A DNA stretch of 64,000 nt, taken from assembly GCA_023333565.1 (NCBI GenBank), contig JAJKFH010000374.1:5332001-5396000 (forward strand), read 5' to 3'. Shown here piece by piece: positions 1 through 12,029 of this stretch (position 1 is its first letter; each line of letters begins with the position of its first letter). Source of the stretch: Puffinus mauretanicus (lineage: Eukaryota > Chordata > Aves > Procellariiformes > Procellariidae). The notes beneath the pieces are model-generated. The model was not told where the DNA came from. It saw only the letters and a program-made list of their open reading frames with translations, and did no database searches. A program made the translations under genes and the position numbers.

Positions 1-3000
1 CAAATCCCTTCCCATCTAGTTGGTGAAGTAAGTATCAGTAATATAGTAGGAGGACATGATCAGTAGGGTTCATTTTAATAATATTTCCCTTCTCTCCAAA
101 GGATTTTTTGAGTCTTTCAAAGAGTCAAGATATTATGCAGATAGTTTAGAAAGTAGCATTCTCATGAATGTAAAATCATTGCCTAGATGAAGATGCTGAA
201 CAGTCATTGTGAGGCCAAGGGCAGTAGTCTGTGATGTCCTCCATCAGACTGCACTGTGCAATTTGGATTGCTTGAGTGTTGTGGCAAGGTTTCAGTCTGC
301 TGGTTGCACTGGGAGAAGGGAAGGACTCCCCATATTTTACCTCCACTTTGTGCATTTATGTACTCCTGGCAGAGAATAGATTGTAGACTGGGAATTTTAA
401 GAGTGCCCAAATGGCTTCAGATAACAAGCTGAAGGATTTGGCCTTCTGAATCATTCATACGCCTTGAAAACCCGAGAGGTATCCCCATGCCATAGGTTTC
501 CATAGGTAACAGTGTTTTCATTTCTATTTCCTGAGCGGAGTATTTTGCATCTGCCTCTTCGTGTTGCTCTGGATGGTACTTAGCACCTCTTCCTTCCTAG
601 CCTAGACCACTTGCCTTGTTAAACTTAATCTCAATGAAATAAAAATGCTACCTCATTAATACTAAGCCTGACCTTCCTGCTAATTACCATCCTTAGCAAA
701 GGGTTAAGTGTCATGCTATTTTACTTTTATAGCTGGCTATAGTTTTTCTTGTTGGACTCATTAGCACCAATTGCCTTTGAAAATGCCTTTCAATTAATAT
801 AATTTTCACATATTTCTTCACCCTCCAATTATGTTGGAAAGGATCTTGATCAGGAAAAATTGCTGTGTGATGGGAATTGTGGAATCATGAACCACCAAAT
901 AACAGCACAGCTTATTTCCCAGTAAAGAGTATTTGTATTAACTTTCAGTCTAGTTAAATTAATTGTTCAACTAAGAATTTTACAGAGTTTAATGATGTTA
1001 TTAAGCAGTGTTTGTGCTGTACGTAGTAGGTGTGGAATATGAAAACACATGGGCACTCTTTCAAGTCTTAAGTCACAGCTGCAACTGATGCTGGATGAAA
1101 TTGCTTAGAAGGTGAGATGACAATGGAAAATAATTTAACTTTTGAAAAAATTTTCAGGGACTTCGGGGCTTTGGTTTTGCACATTTCTGGACCTGGAATA
1201 TTCTGCCACCTACACACAGTTCTAAGCACCCTCAATACAGTGAAGTTGTGGGTGGTATTCTGTCAGAAGGAATTTCATCTAATGTAGTTGTTGTAGCTGT
1301 TGACCCTGTGGTCTTTTTGTTAAGCTGAATGCCATGTTATCTGATGAACTGATTATCCAGCTAGCTTCTTTGTGGTCAACACTCAGAAATGGAGAGTTTT
1401 CCTGTCTTGTGTCATCTTCTCTGATCAGATCCCTCTAAGAGTCGTTAGGCATCTCATCTATTATTCTGCATATAACTTGAACGGCAGAGCCGTTGAATTT
1501 GCATCCACTCTAACATATAGGATCTGTTAAAACTGTCAGTTGTGCTACTGTTTTTGTGCATCAGCACAGATGCCATCTTGTAAAGAGTGACCCAACAGGG
1601 ATACGATTTATATTTGAACTAAATAGATAGCTCTTTATTGGATGATTCCCAAATGGGATGAGAAGTAACCTCCGTTAAGTAGCTGTTGAGCCCTCAGTCA
1701 TGTGGACTCATCAGAGGGGTATAATTAAGAATCATCAAATTGAACACAGTAGAAGGAAACATGGATATTTGTGCACCATGATAACCTGAAACCCTCCCTG
1801 AATATGGTTCTTCCAAAGAATTTCTGCATTCCTCTCCATACTTACCTTGTATGTTTATACATCGCTGATTTTCTCCTTGCTAGAAGACAGAGAAGGCTGA
1901 CTTTTGTTGAAAAAACATTCGCTGAGAGATGACAATAGACAGAGGATGAATATCCTTTTTAACAGCATCGTGAAGCAGTCAGAGGCATTTCACAGCCTTT
2001 CTGTGCAGCAGCTCGACTGTGATATGATGGAGGAAATGGGGAAACAGCATTATGTCGGTGGGAGAAAGGAGATACACTTGTTAAGAAAAGATAATGAAAG
2101 AGGTGCCTAGATCCTGAAATTTTAGGCTGATGTGCCAACCCCAAAATGTGAATCTTGATTTACTACAGCAAATGAAGATTCTTAGTATCATGAGTCCTCA
2201 CAGAAATTCATCACGTAAAAAAATACACTCTATTTTTTTATCCTTTAGAAAATCTTAGGGTTTTGAGGCCTCTAGAAATTGAAGCATTAAGGAAAGCATC
2301 AATGGGTGCATCATACATTAATAAATCAGTAAAAGTGCAAGGTACAGAACAACTTTTCTTCCAACTTCATTACCAGACAGTCTTATCAGAACAACAGAGA
2401 TGATTTTAAACATATTTTGATTCTTTGGAGGGGAGTAATTCCTTTTTTGGGCTCTCTGGCACTACTGTGCCTTTCAGGATATGGGTTTCTAGTAAGACAA
2501 TGATGTTCTTGAAATAATTACAGGGAATCTCTTACCTTGTGGAAAAAAAAAAGAAGACAAAGAGTGTATTTATATTATGGTTTAGAAAAAAATAAGGTTT
2601 TCTCTTTCTACGTTGTGGAATTTTTGACTCTAAAACAGAGCAGGGAATCCTTTCCAATGTCACATCCTCATCAGAGAAAATCTTGACACATAGCTCTTTT
2701 TGATCACTTCTGAATGAGACTCAGTATAACTTAATGCACAAATCCTCTAAATTTGATCTGCTATTGTAAATGAGATCAACACATTGAATGGGGAGGAAAT
2801 GAAGAGGTGAAGCTGTCAATTTATCTGGCCAGGGTATTAGGGATCAAAGCCTGGGGCACAGCTTCTAGAAAAATTACTTTGACATCATCTCACCTCTCTG
2901 AGTCAGTACACAACCCAGTGGAAAAGTAGTGTACACACACGTCAGTGTTATATGAGATCTACAGATGGCAGTTGCTGAGAGAAGCTAATCCCGACTAAGG

Positions 3001-4924
3001 ACACTCTTGGAGGCACTTGTGATACTGCCTGGGCTTTCATGCTTTCTGCATTTAATAAATTTCTTTTTCTCTTGAGGTTTGCAATTTCCATTTCTTCCAT
3101 GCAGATTACATCGTCTCCTGAACACACTGGGTTCCTGTAGACCTCACTGCTAGGGTGAATGTGCTTCATACCACCTGCTGAAGAGAGAAAGAGCTCCCAC
3201 ACTGTTGGCTGAGGTTACTTATCCCATGCCCACTTGGCTGAAAGGAGATACAGGACAGAGCTCTGCAGGTCACATTCTCTCAGTACTAAAAAGCCTTATT
3301 TCCAAGGAGATTTTTAATAGAGCTGCTTGGAAAGCTACGGTATTTCTCCTGCCACAGACAATGACTCATGCAGAGCAGCTTTAACAGAAAAGGTTTTGTA
3401 GTAATCCAGATGTAGTGGTTTTCTTTCACAAGGAATAATGAGCAAGAATTCAGTGCAACTGTTTATAATGGCCACCAGAGTGACTTTTCTGGCCGTTATG
3501 GCAGTTTAGGGTGTAAGTCAGTCCAGTTAATGTGCCAGAAAACAGATAATAAAGATTTCAAGTGTCTGTCACCAAATCATTGGAGTTAGCAGATGATCAT
3601 CAGTCTCAATTTCACTGTATTGTCAGTGGTGCATAGTGTTAAGTCTTTCAGTGGGAGGGACCTGGACTGCTCAGCTGCACACCACAGACCCTCTGCTGCA
3701 GCAATACCAGTAAGTCAGAGCCTGCTCTTTGAGAATGCATGAATTTATGTTCTGCCAAACATTTAAATTTCATGTTTCTGTGGTGTTTGATAAAGACATC
3801 TGTCCCACCTTGGGTTCTGGTGGTTCTAATGAAGAACACAGCAAACGTAGCATTGATTCCAGTTTAGTCCTTTCCCTACTTGCACTCAAGAATACCTTTT
3901 AGTAAGAGAAACACTACATCTCTAGCATACGTGCAACTACCATTTTCTTTATAAACTGATTTCTATACAACAGCTAGTTATTAACCCTTTGTATTTTTAT
4001 ATATTTTTATATACATTTTAATTACACTTAAGGGGGCATGGACAAAAGGTTGTTTGTATGATGGGAGGATGAGCGGTCACTGCATCAGGCCCAGGCTAGG
4101 TGTGAGAGAGCACCTACCTAGCTGACGGTATGTAAGTTGGCAAGCTTGGGGACCTTAGCATGGAGCAATGAGGGAGTAGTGTGGCACACCCAAACAAGGG
4201 CAAAGAGCAGTGCTTGGGTCTTTGAAGTCCTATCACAAAATTTTTGTCACATATTAATTTCATCTTAAGCCTAGGCAATTTTTCTGGTACTCCTACCAAT
4301 TTCTGATTGTTCCAGAACGTCTCTGCTTTAAAGCTTAGAATGCCTGCATTTGTTGGTGGTTTGCACATATTTTTTGTTAGGTTTCTTTTTTTTTTTTTAA
4401 GCTTAAATAATTAATTTTCCTCCTCTTTATATTTACAGAGAGCATTAGCTTGCACTTTGCTTGGACGAACAGTTGCCATTTCTTAAAATAACTGCTCCTT
4501 TCCCTTCAGGAACATTCTTTGTTCCAATTTAAATAATTTTTTCTTGAACAAGAATGAGTAGAATTACATTATTCTGCTATTGCCTTGTACAATGTGATTG
4601 TACAATACTATTCTGTTGCACTGGAAATACTTTACCTTGTACATATCCTGGAATTGAATTTGTCATGCTCACATTTCTTGATATTTACAGTGATGAGCTA
4701 ATACTCCCAGGCTGTGTGCTTTTTTTTTTGTTTGTTTCTAAGAGATGATTCTCCATTTAATAGCAGAATTCTAGTTCTGGTACAGAGCCTAGAAGCACAG
4801 CTCTGTACTGTGAAACATACTTTTTTCAATGCCTTTGGAACTTACCAGCAGCAAGGTCTTCCTATTTAAAAAAAAAAAAGCTTTCATTTCTGTTGACATT
4901 GTTTCGCCATTTTTTGTCACCAGA
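1..4924. other. Unique non-coding AT-rich sequence
   Basis: No gene, RNA gene or clear repeat family is visible here. Reading frames are short and interrupted on both strands, and none resembles a protein I know. Local features are a 13-base T run near 4386-4398, a TATA-rich patch around 3990-4030, and an element-like AT-rich block near 650-850 listed separately. Two copies of a short palindromic motif (TTGTACAA at 4585-4592 and ATTGTACAAT at 4597-4606) sit close together. The stretch is best read as intergenic or intronic DNA. Confidence 0.7.
650..850. promoter_or_regulatory. Candidate conserved non-coding element
   Basis: This repeat-free block has several homeodomain-type cores (CTAATTACC near 680, TCAATTAATATAATT near 790) between runs of mixed-composition sequence and no long homopolymers. 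That texture is typical of vertebrate developmental enhancers. Conservation cannot be seen from one genome, so the call rests on motif density and appearance alone. It could equally be ordinary AT-rich unique DNA. Confidence 0.25.
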
Positions 4925-5300
4925 AAATACCATTGACATCTCCTCCTTGTGTCCTGTTAATTAATTAGAATATTACATAAGACTCCTGTAGAACTGTAAT
5001 CACCAACAATTCTCTCTTCATGCTAACTAACTCAGAAGTACACCGTATCTTCTTCATACTAAATAGTAATTTTTCATCTGAGACCACACTGAATGCTTTC
5101 CCTGAGTCTGATGGATTAGATCTTCCCTAATTTACCTAGAAAATCAGTTGCCCTAACAAATAAGATCACATAATCCTTCACTGTGTTTTATATTTACTGA
5201 TATTCATTCCATAATATTTTTCCTGATAGAGATCAGGCCTTGTAGTTGCCAATATCCCTTTTCTCACTCTTTTAAATAATGCTACCACATTTCTGATTCC
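4925..5300 (-). mobile_element. Ancient CR1/L3-like LINE remnant (reverse transcriptase part)
   Basis: Read on the minus strand, the segment keeps a degraded piece of a CR1/L3-type reverse transcriptase. Around 5079-5108 it reads DSGKAFSVVS, matching the family's D-F-Q-K-A-F-D-K-V block that follows the YLDF motif. Further downstream on the minus strand come residues like those of the L-L-S-K-L region. On the plus strand the stretch near 5225-5300 also follows the antisense CR1 sequence that encodes the N-Y-R-P-V-S-L block. Frames are broken by stops and indels, so this is a dead, very old copy. Ends are uncertain, and similarity may run further toward 5.4 kb. The family match is from memory of CR1/L3 consensus sequences, not a search. 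Confidence 0.55.
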
Positions 5301-8300
5301 TGGCTTCCGTGTTTTTGCCTCTGATTTGACATGAGCTGAATTTGTTTATCTGTATCACTTTCTGTTGCTTTAGTGCCATCTCCATCTTTTCTGAACAGCC
5401 CATCCTATTCAGTGCAATGTCCAGTCATGCTTACTGTGCTTTTGTTTTCCTTAATGTTTACAATCATCAGGTTTCATGTCCTACACCAGGACTTGCAGTT
5501 CTTCCTTCCAGTTGTTGCCTTTGTTCTTTGCAATAAATACAACAGCTGTTTGTCTCTGACTTGCTTCTGTGTTTTGTATTGTCATATACTGATTGTATCA
5601 CCTGCCTGGCTACTGCTCTCCTCTGGCATCCTTCTGGCCCTTGCTCATCTCTCTGCAAAAATCCATTGAGCTAATTAAGGACCTAGACCTTCAACTGCTC
5701 CTCTGCAAAGCCTTTCTTCTCTGCATGGTCAGTTAAAATGAATACACTATTCAGAGAATCTCTCATCCTTTATGTTTAAAAGTTTCTGAAGTAGATCAGT
5801 TTTTCTGATTCCTTCGTGGCTTATTTCAGTGAGTAATTCTTGTTCTGAAGCTTCACAGTTAGTCGGTTCATATTTGTTGTGTTCAGAAGCCCAGCTGGTT
5901 CATCTGAGATGCAGGTGACTTTGTGTTTTTATCCCTTTTATTGGTAGCAGAAACTGAAGTTCAGTGCAAATACTAGTGATGGTAAATTATAATTTTACTT
6001 TGAAGTAGTTCATGATATTGACTAGAAATAGCTGTTTTCATGACTACATCTGACAGGAAACTTATTCATGGCAATATTTCCAAATAATAGACACAGGGGA
6101 AAGGAATTAATGTAAAAATCCAAATTGTATGCCTGGATTATTTTTCTTTTGTGGTTTTTTTTTTTTCCCTACTTCTAATTAATGAAGATAAAAGATCATT
6201 GCTGAGAACCAACTCAAATCTGCTCTTGGCTTATGCTCTAGTCCTTCAAAAACTTTTTCTGGGGAAAAAAAAGAAAAAAAAAAGAAAGGGAAAACTACTA
6301 TCTTTGAAATAATATATGGCAATCATTGGCCAAACAAATCTGCACAAATACTACCAATCGCTGTCTACTCCAGAAATGCAGGATTGCTGACACACTGTCT
6401 TTGGCTCAGAAAACACAGGGTGCTGCTCAGGAAGGTAAAGTTGATAATAATGGAAAGGGTTATTGTGGAGAGCAAAGGGAGTACGTGTACATAGCAAGAA
6501 TGTTGCAAGCACGTAGAAGAGACAAACAGTACAGAGTCTTTAATTTTTTATGCTTAACATAACGCTGCATTTCTTTGCAGAAAGCCCTTGGGCTTTGCAA
6601 GCAATGAGGCAAATTCTGCCCTTAGTTTTTTCTCTCCATTCATTTCAATGAGAGAGCAGTGATGGAATAAAGTCTTAAAACCACTTCACCTGAAGTGCAG
6701 CCAGGCGGCAGGCAGAACAGAACTGCTGCTCCGTGTGTGTGTGCTGTTCAACACTCTGCCTACACGCGAATCTGCTCTTAAACCACCTATTTCATTAGGA
6801 TACAATATGAAATGATATTAATGTCTCCCCAGTTCTTGGCATTGTTGTTTTTTAATCTGAGATCCGGAATTGTAAGGACCAGAATTGCAATGATTTGAAC
6901 TGTGTTACCTTTTTAAAAAATAAGAAGGCTGACAATACAATATAGTGACTAAAATTTTAAAGAAAATGTGGCAGGAGAAAGGACCCTTCTCTCTCAATCA
7001 CTAAGTAACCATTCTTGTCTCCATGGGAACTGCAGATCAGCCCCATGGTCTAGGGATGCTGCTGTGTATCTCTCTGCTGCTATGTGTTATTCCCTACTGT
7101 TATTCAGAACAGAAAAGAAAACAAGTGATGGAGAAAAATCTCCCTCACTCTTAGCAACACTTCTTCATTGGACAAACTTTTGCTTGAGTGTTGGCAACCC
7201 TGTAAAACCTAAGTTGTATGTTCGATTTCCTTCAAACTTTCTTTCCATCTCAACCTGCATTAGTCCCCAAAATCACCATCCGTAATCATCTGAGTTTCCC
7301 ACAGTTCTTTTCAGCTGGAGCTTTTGAGTCAGAATGAGGGCAGACTTTTGAGCTGTGTGTAAATCTCATGTCTCCATGAGACTTTGGTTAACAGGCTGCA
7401 CTCATGTTGTAGCTTATTCCTCTTCTGAGAGAGCAAAAATGGGTTCAGGCACTATATTCCTAGACTATTTCATTCACAAATGTTTACAGTCTTGGACAGA
7501 GATTTAAATTACTAAAGTGGCAACATACTGAAGCAAAGCAAAATGTACAATTCCTCAGTGCCCAGAAAGCAGCTGTGCTTAAAAGCTGTCAGCCACCAAA
7601 TCCTTTTGCTTTCTGCAAAACTGTGTATTTCCATCAATTTAATCTGCCCTGGACCACTCAAATTAAAGTCTCTCTGTCATTCTGTTGCCATCTCAATTTT
7701 GCATCCTCAAATGAAAGCCAGCATTGATGTGGATGTGTCCGGATAAAGTGAGATTGCACCTTCATTTATAACATGTGAAATATGTATCTTTGGGTTTTGT
7801 GGAAATGCCTTGCAATAGCATTTGAGATATGATACCAAGCATCTGAAAATGTTACTGTGCTCCAATTAATTATCTTGCATTTCTCCTGATTCAGTTTCAG
7901 CCTTTTAATTCTGATAAAGCTATTAGTTTCATTGCTTTACCACTTCTAGCACAACAGGATGTTCCAGGTCGTGACTTGGACCCATGAGCATATGAGGATT
8001 GCCCAGCAATTCATTTCTGATCAGATAAACCCTGAAGGGTTCAAATGTGTATCCAAGTGCATCCAAAAATCTTTGGAGGAGAAATCTCATTAGAACAGAC
8101 TTTCCTTTGAGCTTTTTGTCATCCCTGGCTGGCTTTGAAACAGAACAGAAATAGCCTCATTCATGGCTTTGTTTTCAAGTATGGTTTTTTTTCCCCCCAA
8201 TATTTTCATTTATAGCTGAGTGAAACCGGGTAATAGAATAATACAAAACTTCATGAGAAAAGAACCTAGTTTTCTGGAGACAATCAAACAATAGAGCTAG

Positions 8301-11300
8301 TCCAAGCACTGGTCAAAATGTAACGCTGGTGCTTAATCATTACCTGACTCAACCCATCCTCTTGTCCTGTTGTCATGGTGTTTGTAAGTGATGATTAGGC
8401 GGTGGAGAACTTGTTTTAATGACAAACATAGCAATGTCCAGTTTCTAAATTAATTCACCAAATGTATTTGTAATAAAAAAGATTTAATATTGTTCTGCTT
8501 TTGTTATTTAGCTATTTGAGTTTAACTGATTAGCTGTAAATTAAGTCAGATGATGCTTTTCAATTCCTTCAGCACTTTGAATAGCCTGAATATTCACATG
8601 AGTAAATGTAAAGTTCCTTCTCTGAATACCAGCAGCAAGTGATGAAATTCAGTTTGCACAGTAAATGTAGTTGCATGAAGTAAAACACAAAATTCAATGA
8701 GAAAAACAACAGCAATAGCATTACAGGATTAATTCTGTAATTCTCACAAATTAACAAGTTGTTCTTACTTACACATCCATCCTATTTTTATTTCACAATA
8801 AAGGTAAAGACTTCAAATGAACGTGTTGCTAAAGCATAAATGAGAGAGACCATGGCTATTCCTTTTTATGCCATTTTTCAACTTGCTTTGTTGAGCCCTT
8901 TGTTTATTCATCAGAATAATTACACTCATCCACATTTCTCCTGACCTTCCATTGGAAACTTGCCGTCTAAAGCTTTTCAACAAAATCTCAAAAGCTTATT
9001 TAAACTTCTGTCAATTTGCATACTCATTTCCCTTTTTTTTTTAACTTCACCAAAAAAAACCCATTTGTCATTACATTTATGTATGAATATAACTTACTTG
9101 CTACAATTTTAAGACAAAAATCTTTGGATATCAAAAGAAATTCTTGAACCAGTTAATAATCTTAAAAGATAAATCAGCATTTTTAGATGCAGTTCATAAG
9201 TCACGACACTTAGGCAATTTCTTTTAAGTTCACAATATTCTATGAAGCTCTAGGAAAATGTAGACAAAAATGTTTTGCAGTGCTCAAGTGTTTTGCAAGC
9301 TTTCTGGAAACGGTTTGAGGAGAGAGCTTGGTCATCCATGGCTCCAAGCCAGAGATTAGCTCCTTGAAATCTCATGTCCAACAGCACTTGTTCTGCACAG
9401 CAAAGAGAGCTGTGGCCCAAAGTGCTGCTACATAAATGATTCCTAATGAAAGCTCCAGCAAAACGGACCCATTTCTGCCATCAGCCTTCTCATTTAGGAG
9501 CTGACATAATTCATCCTCCTTCTCATCTGCTGCCCCTCATTATCCAGGTGGCCTGATGTGCCACATTACACCCTCGGTAGGTGTATTTCTTTTCAAAAGC
9601 GCACTCCCCAGATCAGAGCTGTTTCTTTTGATTTGCTTTCTGACTCGCTGACATTTGCAGGGATGCGCCAGTGCATGTGAGCCCAAAAACAAGAAGGTAG
9701 AAAACACATGAAGTTCCTTTTGCCTTTCATCCCTTCAGCCTTTGTAGTCAGACAAGATTTCTATTACATTGGCCTTTCTTTTCTTCTTCTGCCTTTTTTT
9801 TTATTTTGCTTTCATTTACCCTGATCTTCTTATTAAAGTTGCTCAGCTTTTCTTGAGTCCTGCCAGCAGAGTTCTTAGCAAGTCTCCTCATGCTGTGACT
9901 CTCTTATGTAAAACATTCTTTAGCACTTTGTCGCTCAAGTTCCTCTGAACTGTATTCCTGTTACATCAAGATGCACTTGATTGAGGCTGGAGATGCAATT
10001 TTAAAAGACTGCTGAAAAGAATTATTTTACTCAAACCCAGGTGTGTCTTTGGAGGGTGTTGTAGTCTCCTTACTCCATCTCAAAGTTATCCTTTGTCAGA
10101 GATTGCTTTCTGTCCCCTGTGTTGTAGTCATGAACTAGCAGACAGATTATGGATTCCTGCCTTTTTCTGCTTTGGACTAAAAGTTGGCTAAATAAGACTG
10201 AGGTTATCCTGTACTTGTGGCTTGAGCCTAAAATAAAGCTTTATATTATTACATCAAGCTAACAGAGATTATCAGCAGACAATTACTCTACCAGTCATCT
10301 ATCTATGCATTAAATATCTGTGTTTATAGAAGGTCCTGACTTCTGATGCTTCATCTATCTAATTTAATCTATGATTAGTATCTGCGTAAGTGTAACCACA
10401 CCTACATGCAGTTCATGCTTGCAGCATTTGTTTCCGGGAGAACGAGAGACTCTAAATGGAATAATTTTATTGAGGCAGTCATGATAACAGTCCTGACTGG
10501 TAGACATGTTTATGCTTCTACAAAGAGTAAGGCCGTGGAGGGCAGGCAGCTTATGAGCTGTGACAGTACTACCTCTCAGAGGTTTCTGGGTAGAACATGC
10601 AGTTAACTGAGATCCAGAGAACAGAACTGCATCTCCTCATACCCTGTTAGACCCTGTTCTTCCTAGCACTTCATACTCTGTGTAAAACACCTAGGGCAGT
10701 TGCAGCATCCTAAAATCTCCTTTTGCCCACTATAATCAAAGTCAGGAAATTTCTGTTATGCAAATTTTAATCTGGCTTTTCTTTCCCCTGCAATTACCGA
10801 ATCCACAAATGTCATACACCAGGATTTTAAAGCTATAAGTAAATTTTATTCGTTGATAGATTGTCAGTTGCATTTGTTGGGGGCTATGAAATGAGCAACT
10901 TATATGCTACTTACAGAGGGATTCCAAATATTGGTTACAGTTAACTGAATTTTGTATCCCACAGCAACTCATTTTTCAACTTTCTGTGCTTTGGTCTGTA
11001 TCTTGACTCTGTAAAACCTCCGTAGGGAGGTGAAGGAAGTTTTCAGTATATGCTGGAGTAAAAACGAAGTCACAAGAACCAGCGTTTGCTGAGCAGTTCT
11101 GAAAGTCATATGATTTATTTAAAGGTTATTAGTTTGTTAGATTTCAGCTGGACAACCAAACTCTTCTGTCACCATCTGGGCTCCAGCTTGGACAGCAAAG
11201 AGCCTGACAAGCCCAATCAGTTGAGAACTGGTCTGTGAAACTGCTGGGTGATCTACTGCATCCAAACGGGTGTAAGATTTATCCCATCAGTTGCTTTGGG

Positions 11301-12006
11301 CTGCTTATTGTTTGCGTATGTGAGCTGGGCAGTCATCTCCAATTCCTGGTTCTGACCCTTGCTCCTTTGTTCGAGAAGCCATTTGGATTTTGTATTCTCT
11401 GCTCTTGCTCTGTCCCTTCTCTTTTGGAGCCAGACTCCTGACCAGCAATCCTGTACTTCCTGCAAAAAAGCCTTTGTGGCCATATTTGACTCCTTATTTT
11501 TCTGACTTTTGACAATCTTATTACCTTGCCTTCCAATTTCGTATCCACCTTAACTTCTCAGTTCCTGACCTTGCTTTTATACAGCATTGATATCGGCCTG
11601 TCTCCCAACCTGGTGGCTGCAACCTGATCCCAAGCACTGGGACTCACTCTCTGCTGGATCCCCTCAGTAGTTCCCATAATTTAAACATGTTCCTGCACAC
11701 TTACAGTTCGGAGCTGCAGAGCTCAAACAGCAAAATACAGATGACTATTTAATGTCACGCAATGATTTTTACTACAGCTCCTGTAAGTGCAATTCTCTGA
11801 TTCTGCCTTTCCTAGAACAGCCAAACTAAAAGCCTTATTTTTCAAGCCTGAATGACTCAGGAGGCTCAGTTAAGGGCTTAGGTTTTCAAATCTGTTTAAG
11901 AAAGAGTTCTCCTTGCTTTTGTGCCTCAACTAAAACCATTAAATAGGATAGTCATCTAGCAAAAGGATGCTCAGAAGCATTGACAACAGAAGCTATCCAG
12001 TTCACC
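5301..12006. other. Unique non-coding sequence
   Basis: No gene is supported. The stretch is AT-rich with scattered poly-A/poly-T runs, the largest being a purine run at about 6265-6296. Blocks at about 7850-7960, 8320-8560, 8880-9000 and 9440-9700 lack repeats and carry clustered TAAT, TTTGCAT and similar motifs, so they could be regulatory, but nothing separates them firmly from background. Open frames at 6968-7285 (plus) and 11235-11548 (both strands) have no recognisable product. Confidence 0.65.
6265..6296. repeat. A-rich purine simple repeat
   Basis: An almost pure A/G run, mainly A8 and A10 blocks broken by single G residues and ending GAAAGGGAAAA. It could be the decayed tail of an old retrotransposed sequence, but no recognisable parent lies upstream, so it is listed only as low-complexity DNA. 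Confidence 0.7.
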
Positions 12007-12029
12007 GGGGTGGGGGGGATGGGGTGGGG
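12007..12029 (+). repeat. G-quadruplex-type run
   Basis: Four G tracts of at least four residues (4, 7, 4 and 4) are separated by loops of only one, two and one bases. This fits the classical intramolecular G4 pattern with very short loops on the plus strand. No gene or LTR lies beside it, so a function cannot be assigned. It may simply be a guanine-rich simple repeat. Confidence 0.75.

Noticed and set aside
6265..6296. A-rich run as the tail of a processed pseudogene
   Set aside because: No recognisable mRNA-like sequence lies upstream and no flanking duplications were seen.
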